NCBI GenBank assembly: GCA_963833605.1
Contig: CAWHYZ010000022.1
Span: forward strand, 124,001-188,000
Source of the DNA: JAFAXD01 sp963833605
GTDB lineage: Bacteria; Pseudomonadota; Alphaproteobacteria; Rhizobiales; Xanthobacteraceae
Length of the DNA: 64,000 nucleotides
Direction of reading: 5' to 3'
Made by a program: the position numbers and the translations under genes. Position 1 is the stretch's first letter. The number at the start of each line of letters is the position of its first letter. Below, in pieces: positions 10,301 through 22,669 of the stretch. Under the pieces are notes generated by a model. The model searched no databases, had not been told where the DNA came from, and saw only the letters and a list, made by a program, of their open reading frames with translations.

Positions 10301-13300
10301 TCGAAAACGTCGACAACACGATCGGGGGCTTTGGAGCGATTTCCGCCACCATCGTGAACGAAGCCGCCGGCCGAATTCAGACCCGCCAGGTCACCCCGGG
10401 CATTCTCAGCATCACGGCCGGGCAACTCACGAACTACGGCCTGATCTGGACGCAAGGAGCGTCGGCAGTCGAACTTCATGGCACGACAGTCATTCAAGGC
10501 AAGCAGCAGAACCCGCTGGGCCATATCAACGCGACGAACGCAAACATCGATTTGTTTGGAGCAACGATCGAGGGCGGTACGCTCACCACCTTTGGCAATA
10601 ACACGATCAGCGTCGACGACAGCGGGGTAATATTCAATTCCACGACCGACGCCGGAAGCGTGACGCTCGCATCAGGGTCGACGGTGCTGGTTACCGACCA
10701 CCATTCGACCAACGAGAACCTTGTCCTGAAGGGTCTCATCCACAACTTCGGAACGTTCCTGGTTCAGCCGGATCAATATTTTGCGCACACCAATGCCATC
10801 ACGATCGACGCAGCGAGTGTGACGCTCGACTCGGGTGGAACGATTGCGCTCAACGCCGTGAACGGCAGCGCCGTGCTGCAGGGCGGACAGCTGACGAACG
10901 TCGACAATCTCATCCATGGGACGGGACTGATCGGCAACGGTCTCACCTTGATCAACCAGGCTGCCGGCGTGGTCGATGCGGATTTTACCGGTCAGCTGAC
11001 CATCAATACCGACACCAATGTCGTCACCAATCGCGGCCTGATCGAATTCAACCAGTGCGGCCGGCCTGCTGATCACCAACTCGACGATCGACAATAAAGG
11101 CGCCCTGATCAAAGCGGATGGTGCGACGGCAAACCTTTATCTGCAGTCCTCCACGATCAAAGGCGGGACGATCACAGAGACGAACGGCGGCGCGATCCGG
11201 GCGATCGACTCCGCCGTCATCCTCGACGGCAGCAGCAGCGCCGGGGCGATCACGGTTTCGACCGGCACTACCCTGACGGTAACCGACCACAACAGCACCA
11301 ACGAACAATGGATCCTGAAGGGCACTATCCACAACTTCGGAACGTTCCTGGTTCAGCCGGATCAATATTTTGCGCACGTCAACGCCGTCACGATTGATGC
11401 CGGGGGCGTGACGCTCGAACTCGGGCGGAACGGTTACGCTCAACTCCGTGAATGGCAGCGCCGTGCTGCAGGGCGGACAGCTGACGAACGTCGACAATCT
11501 CATCCATGGGACGGGACTGATCGGCAACGGTCTCACCTTGATCAATCAGGCTGCCGGCGTGGTCGATGCAGATTTTACCGGTCAGCTGACCATCAATACC
11601 GGCACCAATGTCGTCACCAATCGCGGCCTGGTCGAATCAACCAGTGCGGCCGGCCTGCTGATCACCAACTCGACGATCGACAATAAAGGCGCCCTGATCA
11701 AAGCGGATGGTGGCAACCTCTATCTGCGCTCCGCCACCCTCGAGGGCGGAACCATCACGGCGACCAACGGCGGCACCATCCGGGCGATCGATTCGGCCGT
11801 CATCCTCGACGGCAGCAGCAGCGCCGGGGCGATCACGGTTTCGACCGGCACCACCCTGACTATCACCGATCACGACAGCACAGATGAACGATGGAACCTG
11901 AAGGGGACCATCCACAACTTCGGAACGTTCCTGGTCCAGCCAGATCAATTTTTTGCGCACATAAACGCTATCACGATTGATGCCGGGGGTGTGACGCTCG
12001 ACTCGGGCGGAACGGTTACGCTCAACTCCGTGAATGGCAGCGCCGTCCTGCAGGGCGGCGCGCTCACCAATGTCGACAATCTCATCCACGGGACCGGACT
12101 GATCGGCAACGGCCTCACCTTGATCAATCAGGCTGCCGGCGTGATCGATGCAGATTTTGCCACCGGTTTACTGACCATCAATACCGGCACCAATGTCGTT
12201 ACCAATCGCGGCCTGATCGAATCAACCAATGCGGCCGGCCTGCTGATCACCAATTCGACAATCGACAATACCGGCGCCCTGATCAAAGCGGATGGTGGCA
12301 ACCTCTATCTGCGCTCCGCCACCCTCGAGGGCGGAACCATCACGGCGACCAACGGCGGTACCATCCGGGCGATCGATTCGGCCGTCATCCTCGACGGCAG
12401 CAGTAGCGCCGGGGCGATCACGGTTTCGACCGGCACCACCCTGACTATCACCGATCATGACACCACCAATGAACAATGGAACCTGAAGGGCGTCATCCAC
12501 AACTTCGGCAAGTTCCTGGTTCAGCCGGATCAATATTTTGCGCACATAAACGCCGTCACGATTGATGCGGCGGGCGTGACGCTCGACTCGGGCGGAACGA
12601 TCGCGCTCAATTCTCTGAACGGCAGCGCTGTCCTGCAAGGCGGCCCGCTCACCAACGTCGACAATACCATCAGCGGCGACGGGTTATTGGCCAATGGGTT
12701 CTCCCTCATCAACCAGGCTGCAGGCGTGGTCGACGCGACCTTCGGCACCTTCACCGTCGGTACCGGCGCAGCGGTCGTCAGCAACCAAGGGCTGATCGAA
12801 GCAACCGATACCGGCGCCCTGCTCGTCACAGGCTCGACAATCAATAACGCCGACGGCGTCATCAAGTCTGATGGGTCGAACGCGGTCATCTATCTGCGCT
12901 CCGCCACCATCGAGGGCGGAACCATCACGGCGACCAACGGTGGCACCATCCGGGCGCTCGATTCCGGCGTCACCCTCGACGGCAGCACCGCCGGCGCGAT
13001 CACCGTTGGGGCCGGCACCACCCTGATGGTGACCGATCACGACACCACCAACGAACAATGGAACCTGAAGGGGACCATCCACAACTTCGGCAAGTTCCTG
13101 GTTCAGCCTGATCAATATTTTGCGCATGTAAACGCGATCACGATTGATGCGGCGGGTGTGACGCTCGACTCGGGCGGAACGATTGCGCTCAACGCTCTGA
13201 ACGGGAGTGCCGCTCTGCAGGGCGGTCCGCTCACCAACGTCGACAATACGATCAGCGGCGACGGGTTATTGGCCAATGGCTTCTCCCTCATCAACCAGGC

Positions 13301-16300
13301 TGCCGGCGTAGTCGACGCGACCTTCGGTACCTTCACGATCGCGACCGGCGCAGCGGTCATCAGCAATGCCGGGCTGATCGAAGCAACCGATACCGGCGCC
13401 CTGCTCGTCACAGGCTCGACAATCAATAACGCCGACGGCGTCATCAAGTCTGATGGATCGAACGCGGCCATCTATCTGCGCTCCGCCACCATCGAGGGCG
13501 GAGCCATCGCAGCAACCAACGGTGGCACCATCCGGGCGCTCGATTTCAGGCGTCACCCTCGACGGCAGCACCGCCGGCGCGATCACGGTTTCGACCGGAA
13601 CCACCCTGATGGTGACCGATCACGATACCACCAACGAACAATGGAACCTGAAGGGCGTCATCCACAACTTCGGCAAGCTCCTGGTTCAGCCGGATCAATA
13701 TTTTGCGCACGTAAATGCGATCACAATTGATGCGGCGGGTGTGACGCTTGACTCGGGCGGAACGATTGCGCTCAACGCTCTGAACGGCAGCGCCGTCCTG
13801 CAGGGCGGACAACTGACCAATGTCGACAATCTCATCGGCGGCGCTGGCTACATCGGCAACGGCCTCACCCTGACCAACGAGGCGGCCGGTGTGATCGATG
13901 CGAATTCCGCCAACCGCACCTTGACGGTCGATACGGCTGGCGACCTCGTCAACGACGGCACCTTGGAAGCCGACGGCGGAACGTTGTTTGTCGCCGACAA
14001 CGTGACCGGAGGAGGTCATGCAACGGTTGCGGGCGGCGGCACCATCCATTTTGCCGGCGACTTCCAGGAGGACGTGACTTTCCAGGGTGGCGGCACTCCC
14101 GACGGTGGCCTCGTAGGTTTTTCGAGCACGCTCGCGGGATCCCTGAACGTGATGGCCGTCGGCGGCATCGCCGGTACCATCCAGTTTTCCACCGCATATT
14201 CGGGCACGATCTCGGGCTTTGCCGAAGGCGACGTGATCGACCTCAGCTATCTCAATTATGGCGGCGGAGGTCAGGCTGTTCTTGGTGACGGCAACATCCT
14301 GCACATCACCGCGGGTGGCGGCACGGCTGATCTGCAGCTTGACCCGAACGAGAGCTTCGCCGGCAAAGACTTCCAACTCGCTCCCGACACCGGGACCGGC
14401 ACAGAGATTATCATCTTTAGGCCGTCGGATACCACGCCCCCGGTTCTCAGTTCTGTTGCAGATCAAACCGACGAAGCGACTGGGCCAAGCGGCGCGGTTG
14501 CGACATTTGCAGCGACAGCGACCGATGACTTCGATGGGACCGACGAGGTCGTGTTCCGGGAGGGCAACACGGTCGTCCACTCCGGCGACACATTTTCACT
14601 CGGCACACACACGATCACGGCGAGTGCCGCTGATTCGGCTGGCAATACGGCGTCCGAGAATTTCACCATTACGGTGCAGGACACCGCAGCGCCGACGCTG
14701 ACGCCGGTTGCCGACCAGACCATCGAGGCGGCCAGCCCCACGGGCGCCGCGGCGACGTTCTCGGCCACCGCAACCGATCCGGTCGATGGGACCGACGCGG
14801 TCGTATTCAAGGAAGGTACTGCCGTTGTCCACTCGGGCGACACGTTCAGCATCGGCACCCACATCGTCACGGCAAGCGCAACCGACGCAGCAGGCAATAC
14901 CGCATCCGAGACCTTCACCATAACGGTGCAGGACACCACGGCGCCGACACTGACGCCGGTTGCCAATCAGACCCAGGAAGCGACCAGCGCCGCCGGCGCC
15001 GCGGCGGCGTTTTCTGCAAGCGCGAGCGACATCGTTGATGGGACCGACGCCGTCGTATTCAAGGAAGGTGCTGCCGTCGTCCACTCGGGCGACACGTTCA
15101 GCATCGGCAGCCACATCGTCACGGCAAGCGCAACCGACGCGGCGGGCAATACCGCGCCCGAGACCTTCACCATCACGGTGCAGGACACCACAGCGCCGAC
15201 ACTGACGCCGGTCGCCGACCAGACCGATGAAGCGACGAGCAGCACGGGCGCTTCCGTCACGTTCTCGGCGAGCGCCACCGACATCGTCGACGGCACCGAT
15301 ACTGTAGTGTTCAAAGAAGGTAACGCCATCGTCCACTCGGGCGATACGTTCGCGCTCGGCACCCACACGATCACGGCGAGCGCGACCGACACGCACGGCA
15401 ACAGCGCGTCCGAGACCTTCACCATCACGGTACAGGACACCACAGCGCCGACGCTGACGCCGGTCGCCAACCAGACCGATGAAGCGACGAGCGGCACGGG
15501 CGCTGCGGCCACGTTCTCGGCGAGCGCCACCGACATCGTGGACGGCACCGATACTGTAGTGTTCAAAGAAGGTAACGCCATCGTCCACTCGGGCGATACG
15601 TTCGGCATCGGCACCCACACGATCACAGCGAACGCGACCGATGCGCACGGCAACAGCGCGTCCGAGACCTTCACCATCACGGTGCAGGACACCACAGCGC
15701 CGACACTGACGCCGATTGCCAATCAAACCAAGGAAGCGACCAGCGCCGCTGGCACTGCTGCGACGTTCTCTGCGAGCGCGACCGATCTCGTCGATGGGAC
15801 CGACCCGGTCACCTTCAAGGAAGGAAACACCGTCGTCCACTCAAGCGACACGTTCAGCATCGGCACCCACACGCTCACGGCGAGCGCGACCGACACGCAC
15901 GGCAACAGCGCGTCCGAGACCTTCACCATCACGGTGCAGGACACCACAGCGCCGACACTCACGCCGGTCGCCAATCAGATCCAGGAAGCGACCAGCATCG
16001 CCGGCGCCGCGGCGACGTTCTCCGCAAGCGCGAGCGACATCGTCGACGGAACCGACGCGGTCGCGTTCAAGGAAGGGAACGTCGTCGTCCACTCCGGCGA
16101 CGCGTTCAGCATCGGCGCCCACACGATCACGGCGAGCGCAACCGACACGCACGGCAACAGCGCGTCCGAGACATTCACCATCACGGTGCAGGACACGACA
16201 GCGCCGACGCTGACGCCGCTCGCTGATCAGACCATCGAGGCGACCAGTATCGTCGGCGCCGCGGCGACATTCTCGGCCACGGCAACCGATCTGGTGGATG

Positions 16301-19300
16301 GGCCGGATGCGGTCGTGTTCAAGGAGGGCGATACCGTCGTCCATTCAGGCGATGCGTTCAGCATCGGCACCCACACGGTGACGGCGAGCGCGACCGACCT
16401 ACACGGGAACACCAGGTCTGAAAACTTTACCATCACGGTACAGGACACCACGCCCCCGATTCTGACCCCGGTTGTCAGTCAAACCAAGGGAGCGACGAGT
16501 AGCGCGGGCGCGGTCGCGACCTTCTCCGCCACTGCGATCGATGTGGTCGATGGCATCGATCAGGTCGTGTTCAAGGAGGACACCGCCGTCGTTCATTCCG
16601 GCGATACGTTCAGCGTCGGAACCCACACGATCACGGCGAGTGCGACCGACACGCGCGGCAACACCAGCAGCGAAAACTTCACCATTACGGTGGTGCAGGA
16701 CACCACAGCGCCGACCCTGACGCCGCTCGCCGATCAGACCATCGAGGCGATCTTCCCGGGCGGCGCCCCGGCCACATTTGCGGCGACTGCCACCGACGCG
16801 GTGGATGGGACCGATCCGGTCGCCTTCACGGAGGGCAATCTCGCGGTCGTCTCCGGCCAGTCGTTTGGTCTCGGCACGCACGTGATCACGGCCAGCGCCA
16901 CCGATGCGGCCGGCAACACCAGCAGCGAAAACTTCACCATCAAGGTGGTGGACACCACGCCCCCGATCCTGACCCCGGTTGTCAGTCAAACCAAGGAAGC
17001 GACGAGTGGCGCAGGCGCGGTCGCGACCTTTTCGGCCACTGCGATCGATGTGGTCGATGGCATCGATCAGGTCGTGTTCAACGAGGGCACCGCCGTCGTT
17101 CATTCCGGCGATACGTTCAGCCTCGGCACCCACATCATCACGGCGAGCGCGACCGACGCGGCCGGCAACACCAGCAGTGAAAACTTCACCATTACTGTGG
17201 TGCAGGACATCACGCCGCCGACCCTGATGCCGATTGCCGACCAGACCATCGAGGCGATCTTCCCGGGCGGCGCCCCGGCCATATTCGCGGCGACCGCCAC
17301 CGACCTCATGGACGGGTTTGATCCGGTCGCCTTCAAGGAGGGCAATCTCCCGGTCGTCTCCGGCCAGCCGTTTGGACTCGGCACGCACGTGATCACGGCC
17401 AGCGCCACCGATGCGGCCGGCAACACCAGCAGCGAAAACTTCACCATCAACGTCGTCGATACCACGCCGCCTAGGCTGACCCCGGTTGGCGACCAGACCA
17501 ACGAGGCGACGAGTGGCGCCGGCGCGGCAGCGACGTTCTCTGCAAGCGCGAGCGACATCGTCGACGGAAGCGACCCGGTCACCTTCAAGGAAGGCAACAC
17601 GGTCGTCCACTCCGGCGATGCGTTCAGCATCGGGACGCATACGATCACCGCGAGTGCGACCGACGCGCACGGCAACGCCAGCAGCGAAACCTTCACCATC
17701 AAGGTCGTCGACACCAGGCCGCCCACGCTGGCCCCGGTTGGCGATCAGACCAACGAGGCGGCAAGCGCCGCAGGCGCTGTGGCGACGTTCTCTGCGACCG
17801 CCACCGACACGGTGGATGGGACCGATCCGGTTGTCTTCAAAGAGGGCAACGCGGTCGTCCACGCGGGCGATACGTTCAGTGTCGGACCGCATGTGATCCT
17901 GGCAAGCGCGACGGATGCGGCCGGCAACACCAGCCTTGAGATCTTCACCATCAACGTGGTCGATACGACGCCGCCGACGCTGACCCCGATCGCGAACCAG
18001 ACCGTCGAGGCGATCTTCCCGGGCGGGGCCCCGGCCCCATTCGCGGCGAGCGCCACCGATATCGTCGACGGCACCGACCCGGTGCTGTTCACCGAGGGCA
18101 ACACCGGCGTCGTGTCCGGCCTGGCGTTCGGCCTCGGCACCCACACGATCACGGCGAGCGCGACCGATGCGCACGGCAACAGCGCGTCCGAGACCTTCAC
18201 CATCACGGTGCAGGACACAACAGCGCCGACGCTCACGCCGGTTGCCAATCAGACCCTGGAAGCGACCAGCATCGCCGGCGCCGCGGCGACATTCTCGGCC
18301 ACGGCAACCGATCTTGTGGATGGGCCGGATGCGGTCGTGTTCAAGGAGGGCGACACGGTCGTCCACTCAAGCAACTCGTTCAGCATCGGCACCCACACGG
18401 TGACGGCGAGCGCGACCAACTCACATGGGAACACCGGGTCTGAAAACTTTACCATCACGGTACAGGACACCACGCCCCCGATCCTGACCCCCGTTGTCAG
18501 TCAAACCAAGGAAGCGACGAGTAGCACGGGCGCGGTCGCGACCTTTTCGGCCACTGCGATCGATGTGGTCGATGGCATCGATCAGGTCGTGTTCAAGGAG
18601 GACACCGCCGTCGTTCATTCCGGCGATACGTTCAGCGTCGGCACCCACACGATCACGGCGAGCGCGACCGACACGCACGGCAACAGCGCGTCCGAGACCT
18701 TCACCGTCACGGTGCAGGACACGACAGCGCCGACGCTCACGCCGGTTTCCAATCAGACCCAGGAAGCGACCGGCATCGCCGGCGCCGCGGCGACATTCTC
18801 TGCAAGCGCGAGCGACATCGTCGACGGAAGCGACCCGGTCACCTTCAAGCAAGGCAGCACGGTCGTCCACTCGGGCGACACGTTCGGCATCGGCACCCAC
18901 ACGATCACAGCGAACGCGACCGATGCGCACGGCAATGCGGCGTCCGAAACCTTCACCCTCACGGTGCAGGACACCACCGCGCCGACGCTCACGCCGGTTG
19001 CCAATCAAACCCAGGAGGCGACCAGTGCTGCCGGCGCGGCGGCGACGTTCTCCGCAAGCGCGAGCGACATCGTCGACGGAAGCGACCCGGTCACCTTCAA
19101 GCAAGGCAACACAGTCGTGCACTCCGGCGATACGTTCAGCATCGGAACGCATACGATCACCGCGAGCGCGACCGATGCGCACGGCAATGCCGCCTCCGAG
19201 ACCTTCACCATCACGGTGCAGGACACCGCAGCGCCGACGCTCACGCCGGTTGCCAATCAGACCCAGGAAGCGACCAGTGCTGCCGGCGCCGCGGCCACGT

Positions 19301-22300
19301 TCTCTGCAAGCGCGAGCGACATCGTCGACGGCACCGACGCGGTCGCGTTCAAGGAAGGGAACGTCGTCGTCCACTCCGGCGATACGTTCAGCCTCGGTAC
19401 TCACACGCTCACGGCGAGCGCGACCGACACGCACGGCAATGCCGCCTCCGAGACCTTCACCATCACGGTGCAGGACACCACAGCGCCGACACTGACGCCG
19501 GTTGCCAATCAGACGCTGCAGCAGACCGACCCGGGCGGCGCGGTTGCGACCTTCTCGGCGAGCGCGAGCGATCTGGTCGACGGCAGCGACCCAATCACCT
19601 TCAAGGAAGGCAACACGGTCGTCCATTCCGGCGATCTCTTCAGCATCGGCAGCCACACGATCAACGCGATCACGACCGACGCGCACAACAACTCGGCCTC
19701 GGAGACGTTCTCGATCACGGTGGAGTTGTCGTCGATCCAGTTTGTCTCCGGCGGGACGGTCAGTTCGGGAGTAACCGTCACCAGCGGGCATACACTAAAG
19801 GTTCTTTCGGGCGGGACCGAGCTTGCGGCTTCGATCCAGGGCGGCGGCACCGAAGACGTGGGCTCCGGCGGAACGGCGAGCGGGGACCACGTCGCCAGCG
19901 GCGGCACGTTCAAGGTCGAAGCCGGCGGAGTCGCGAGCGGAACGATCGTCTCCGGTGGTGGCGTCGACGATGTGTTCGGGTCGCAGACGCAGGCGAGCAT
20001 CAATGGCAGCGCGACGATCGAGGCCGGCGGCAGCGCCGATCACCTGACGGTGTCGAACGGCGGCGTGCTCGATGTGTTGGCAGGCGGCGCCGCCAATGCC
20101 ACAACGGTTCAGGCCGGCGGCAGTGCGCTGGTGATGTCGGGCGCCAGCACCAGCGGCAGCACGATCGCCGTGGGCGGGGTCGAGCAGGTGTTCGGCGTCG
20201 CGTCCGTGACCTCGGTTGGCGGTTCACAGACCACGTTCTCCGGCGGCACCGAAATCGGCACCCGCATCCTCAATGGCGGCAACGATACGATCGCGTTCAG
20301 CGGCACCTCTCTGTCCGCTACCGTGTCGAGCGGCGGCATCCAGACGGTGCTGGCGGGCGGCATTGCGAGCAGCACGACGGTTGCGGGCAGCGCCTATCAG
20401 CTGGTGTCGGGCGGCACGACCACGGGCACAGTGGTGAACGGCGGCATTGAGTTGCTGTTCAGTGGCGCGGTTGGGATCGGCACCAACGTGTTCAGCGGCG
20501 GCCAGGAAAACATTGCTTCGGGCGCGAGCGTCAGCGGCGGATCGATCAATGGCAGCGGTGCCACCCTGATCGACGCCGGCACGGCGAGCGGCATTACCCT
20601 CAATACCGGCGGTGTCGCCTACGTTCAGTCCGGCGCCTCCGCTACCGGCACGACCATCAGCGGTAACGGCGCCGCGGAGGTGGTGTCCGGCACAACGTTG
20701 AGCACGCTTGTGCTCAGCGGCGGCCTGGAGTTCATCGCGTCCGGTGGGATTGCGTCGAGCGTTGTGGTGTCGAATGGCGGTCAGGAGAACGTCGGGCTCG
20801 GCGGCATCGCCGGCGGTGCCACCATCCTGAGCGGAGGTCAGCTGATCGAAGGCGGCATTGCCCGCAACGTAGTGCTGAGCACCGGTGCGGTTGCCTACAT
20901 CCAGTCCGCGGCCAGCCTCTCGGGTGTGACCGTGTTCCGTGGCGGCGCCGAGGTGGTTCGGCCTGGCGGCAGCACCAGCGCGACGGTGCTGAGCGGCGGC
21001 GGGACGGCGATCTCGGGCAGCGCGGTCTCAACGACGGTCGGCGCCGGCAGCGTGGACTTCATCGCGTCCGGCGGCTCGGCCTCGACGGTCGTAGTGTCGA
21101 GCGGTGGCCAGGAGAACGTCGGCGCCGGCGGTACGGTGAGCGGCGTGACGGTCAGCAGCGGCGGCTCGCTGCTGGACGCCGGCCGCGCGAACAGCGTGCT
21201 GCTGATGAGCGGGACGGCGGCCTATGTGCAGGCCGGAGGCACCGCGTCCGGCCTCACCGTGCTGGTGGGCGCAGCCGACATCGTATCGGCTGGCGGTGTG
21301 GCGAGTGGAACCGTGCTGAGCGGTGGCGCGGAGGCGGTGTTCGGCGGCGTAACGATCGGCACGATCGTGAGCGGCACCGGCGGCGTGGAGTACGTCGCAG
21401 CCCCGGGCACCGCCAGCAACACGGTGGTGTCGAGCGGCGGCCAGGAGAACGTCGCGGCCGACGGCACGGCGGTTGGCACGACCATCTTGAGCGGCGCGAT
21501 CTTGATCGACGCCGGCAACGTGACCAGCGCGGCGGTGAACAGTGGTGCTGCGGCCTACATCTTCTCCGGCGGCAGCATGACCGGTACCACAGTGGCAGGC
21601 GCCGACATCATCTCGAGCGGTGGCGTCGCAAGCGGCACGGTGCTCAACAGAGGCGCCGAGGTGGTGTCTGGCGGCGGTGTGGCGGTCGGGGCGATCGTCA
21701 GCTCCGGCGGCGTCGAGTATGTGGCGTCGGGCGGTGTCGTCAGCAGTGCGGTGGTCACCTCCGGCGGCCAGGAGAACGTCGCGGCGGGCGGCCTCGCACG
21801 CGGCACGATCGTCAGCGCCAGCGGGTTGCTGCTGGATGCGGGCACGATGAGCGGCACGGTGCTGAGCAGTGGCGGCGCGGCTTATGTGCAGGCCGGCGGC
21901 GTCGCGGTCGGCACCGTTCTGCGCGGCGGTGCGGCAGATGTGGTGCTCGCCGGCGGCGTGGCGAGCGGCACGACCTTCAGCAGTGGCGGGACCGAAGCCG
22001 TGTTCAGCGGCGGCGTGACAATGAGTGCGCTGGTCACGAGCGGCGGGCTCGAATACGTCGTGGGCGGCGGCGTGGCGAGCGCAGCGGTGATCAGCGGCGG
22101 CACGCTCGAGGTCACGAGTGGCGGGTCGACCGGTAGCGGCGCGGTGACGTTCGCCGTGAGCGGTGGCGGCATCCTGCAGCTCGACAACTCCGTCCACTAT
22201 GGCGGGCTCGTCGCGGGGTTCGGCAAACCGGACTTCATCGACTTCCGCGACATTGCGTTCAACGCGGCGACGACGACGCTGAGCTGGACGCAGGTGGTGA

Positions 22301-22500
22301 GCTCGGGCGCCAATGCGAGCGGCACGCTGACGCTGGCGGACACCGTGCACTCCGCCAACGTCACGTTGCTCGGCCAGTACGTGGTGGGCAACTTCACCAA
22401 GCAGACCGATCTGCACGGCGGTACCCTGGTTGGCGATCCGCCGGTCGTGGCGCAGACCGACACGCAGGCCATCGGCCTCGTCAATCCGCATCACGCCTGA
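3553..22500 (+). CDS. Giant multidomain repeat protein (adhesin-like), three 1-base frame breaks
   Basis: The gene starts at ATG 3553 (GGAG 7 bases upstream) and stops at 22500. The frame is broken near 11046, 11419 and 13543, each time by one extra base relative to adjacent repeat copies. The three shifts sum to zero, and the repaired product is about 6,314 residues. Order of parts: metalloprotease-like head (1-270), Ig-like domain (about 270-370), an Ala/Asn-rich region with two EF-hand-like loops (DPNGDGRIFLSE near 620, DANDDGKITLLD near 735), a second Ig-like domain (about 1075-1175), two type I secretion target-like domains (about 1175-1570), a third Ig-like domain (to about 1675), beta-helix repeats (to about 3440), 21 HYR domains, AIDA-type repeats and a short C-terminal domain with FIDFRDIAF. 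There is no N-terminal Sec signal and no C-terminal beta-barrel, so type I secretion is the best guess; no exporter genes are in the window. Probable extracellular adhesin or matrix protein. Confidence 0.82.
7070..8260 (+). other. Two internal type I secretion target-like domains
   Basis: Two related blocks run NG(S/T)ELD(V/L) ... P(N)G..YTI ... VVVTG ... (G)GNGADKFIFNQAALD ... ITNYGHGQGDQIDLSALLS ... LVR ... W.TIA.L.GL, the order seen in C-terminal type I secretion target domains of the VCA0849 subclass. The second (about 7645-8250) is the clearer match. In most proteins this module is at the extreme C-terminus. Here two copies sit near residues 1175-1570 of a ~6,300-residue chain, so they may act as structural modules rather than as the export signal. 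Confidence 0.5.
9343..13850 (+). repeat. Eight-copy ~585 bp beta-helix repeat inside the giant gene
   Basis: The marker LVQPDQYFAH appears eight times; the CAG of its Gln codon falls at 9583, 10171, 10764, 11354, 11937, 12522, 13104 and 13687, a spacing of 582-593 bp (about 195 residues). Each unit carries an IEGGT / IRA(I/L)D.. / VTDHDT.NE.W.LKG.IHNFG / VTLDSGG / NGSA.LQGG / NVDN.I.G series typical of right-handed beta-helix rungs. Copies 3-8 are much closer to each other than to copies 1-2. Two of the three frame breaks of the gene lie in copy 4 and one between copies 7 and 8. Confidence 0.85.
14428..19722 (+). repeat. Array of 21 HYR (hyalin-type) domains
   Basis: Twenty-one consecutive units of about 84 residues (252 bp) follow the pattern T(A/P)PTLTPVA(N/D)QT.EA ... 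VATFSA.A.D.VDG.D.V.FKEG..VVHSGDTFS(I/L)GTH.ITASATD..GN..SE.FTITVQDT. This is the immunoglobulin-like HYR domain, usually involved in cell adhesion as a rigid stalk. Units fall into subtypes: units 9, 11 and 17 share TPPILTPVVSQTK, and units 10, 12 and 15 share EAIFPGGAPA. The array runs without interruption in one frame. Confidence 0.9.
19734..22130 (+). repeat. AIDA-type strand-loop-strand repeat region of the giant protein
   Basis: About 800 residues of short (19-20 residue) imperfect repeats of the form SGG...V.SGG.E.V..GG.A..T.(V/I), rich in Gly, Ser, Thr, Ala and Val. These match the AIDA-I autotransporter passenger repeat type and predict an extended beta-solenoid. In classical autotransporters a membrane beta-barrel follows. 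Here the chain instead ends in about 120 residues containing FGKPDFIDFRDIAF and a TLTLADTVHSANVTLLGQY stretch, a tail I associate with large secreted rhizobial proteins. Confidence 0.75.
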
Positions 22501-22610
22501 GGCGAGTGCAATCCGCGCGGCGGGTAAGCGGCCGAGGACGCTGCCTCCATCATCGGAACTGCGCTGTCATGTTCGTTTGGCGGACAGCTCCATCATACAG
22601 ACAGAAGGCG

Positions 22611-22632
22611 CATCCCGATTCGAATCGGGATG
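22611..22632. terminator. 22-bp perfect palindrome between convergent genes (terminator-like)
   Basis: A perfect 22-bp palindrome that can fold as a 9-bp stem (CATCCCGAT / ATCGGGATG) around a TCGA loop. It lies in the 169 bp between the stop of the giant gene and the stop of the minus-strand CoxL-like gene, where a bidirectional terminator would be expected. No U-run follows on either strand, so rho-independent termination is not proven. Its centre holds two overlapping GANTC sites (GATTC, GAATC). Confidence 0.5.
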
Positions 22633-22669
22633 TGCCACCACCGAGGACGCGCGTTTTAAAGGCGGCCGA

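Noticed and set aside
11040..13560. Programmed ribosomal frameshifting in the giant gene
   Set aside because: No slippery heptamer or downstream structure is seen, all three events are plain single-base additions relative to neighbouring repeat copies, and the same kind of error occurs in unrelated genes.
16399..18366. Very long minus-strand open frames opposite the giant gene (655, 537, 488 and 456 codons)
   Set aside because: They mirror the repeat structure of the coding strand, are extremely Arg/Asp/Gly-rich, have no domains and arise because repeated G+C-rich codons leave no stops on the other strand.
9343..22130. Regular repeats as possible CRISPR array or non-coding satellite
   Set aside because: The periods (582-593 bp and 252 bp) keep one reading frame and encode known extracellular repeat types.
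19734..22500. Classical type V autotransporter
   Set aside because: AIDA-type repeats are present but there is neither an N-terminal Sec signal nor a C-terminal membrane beta-barrel.
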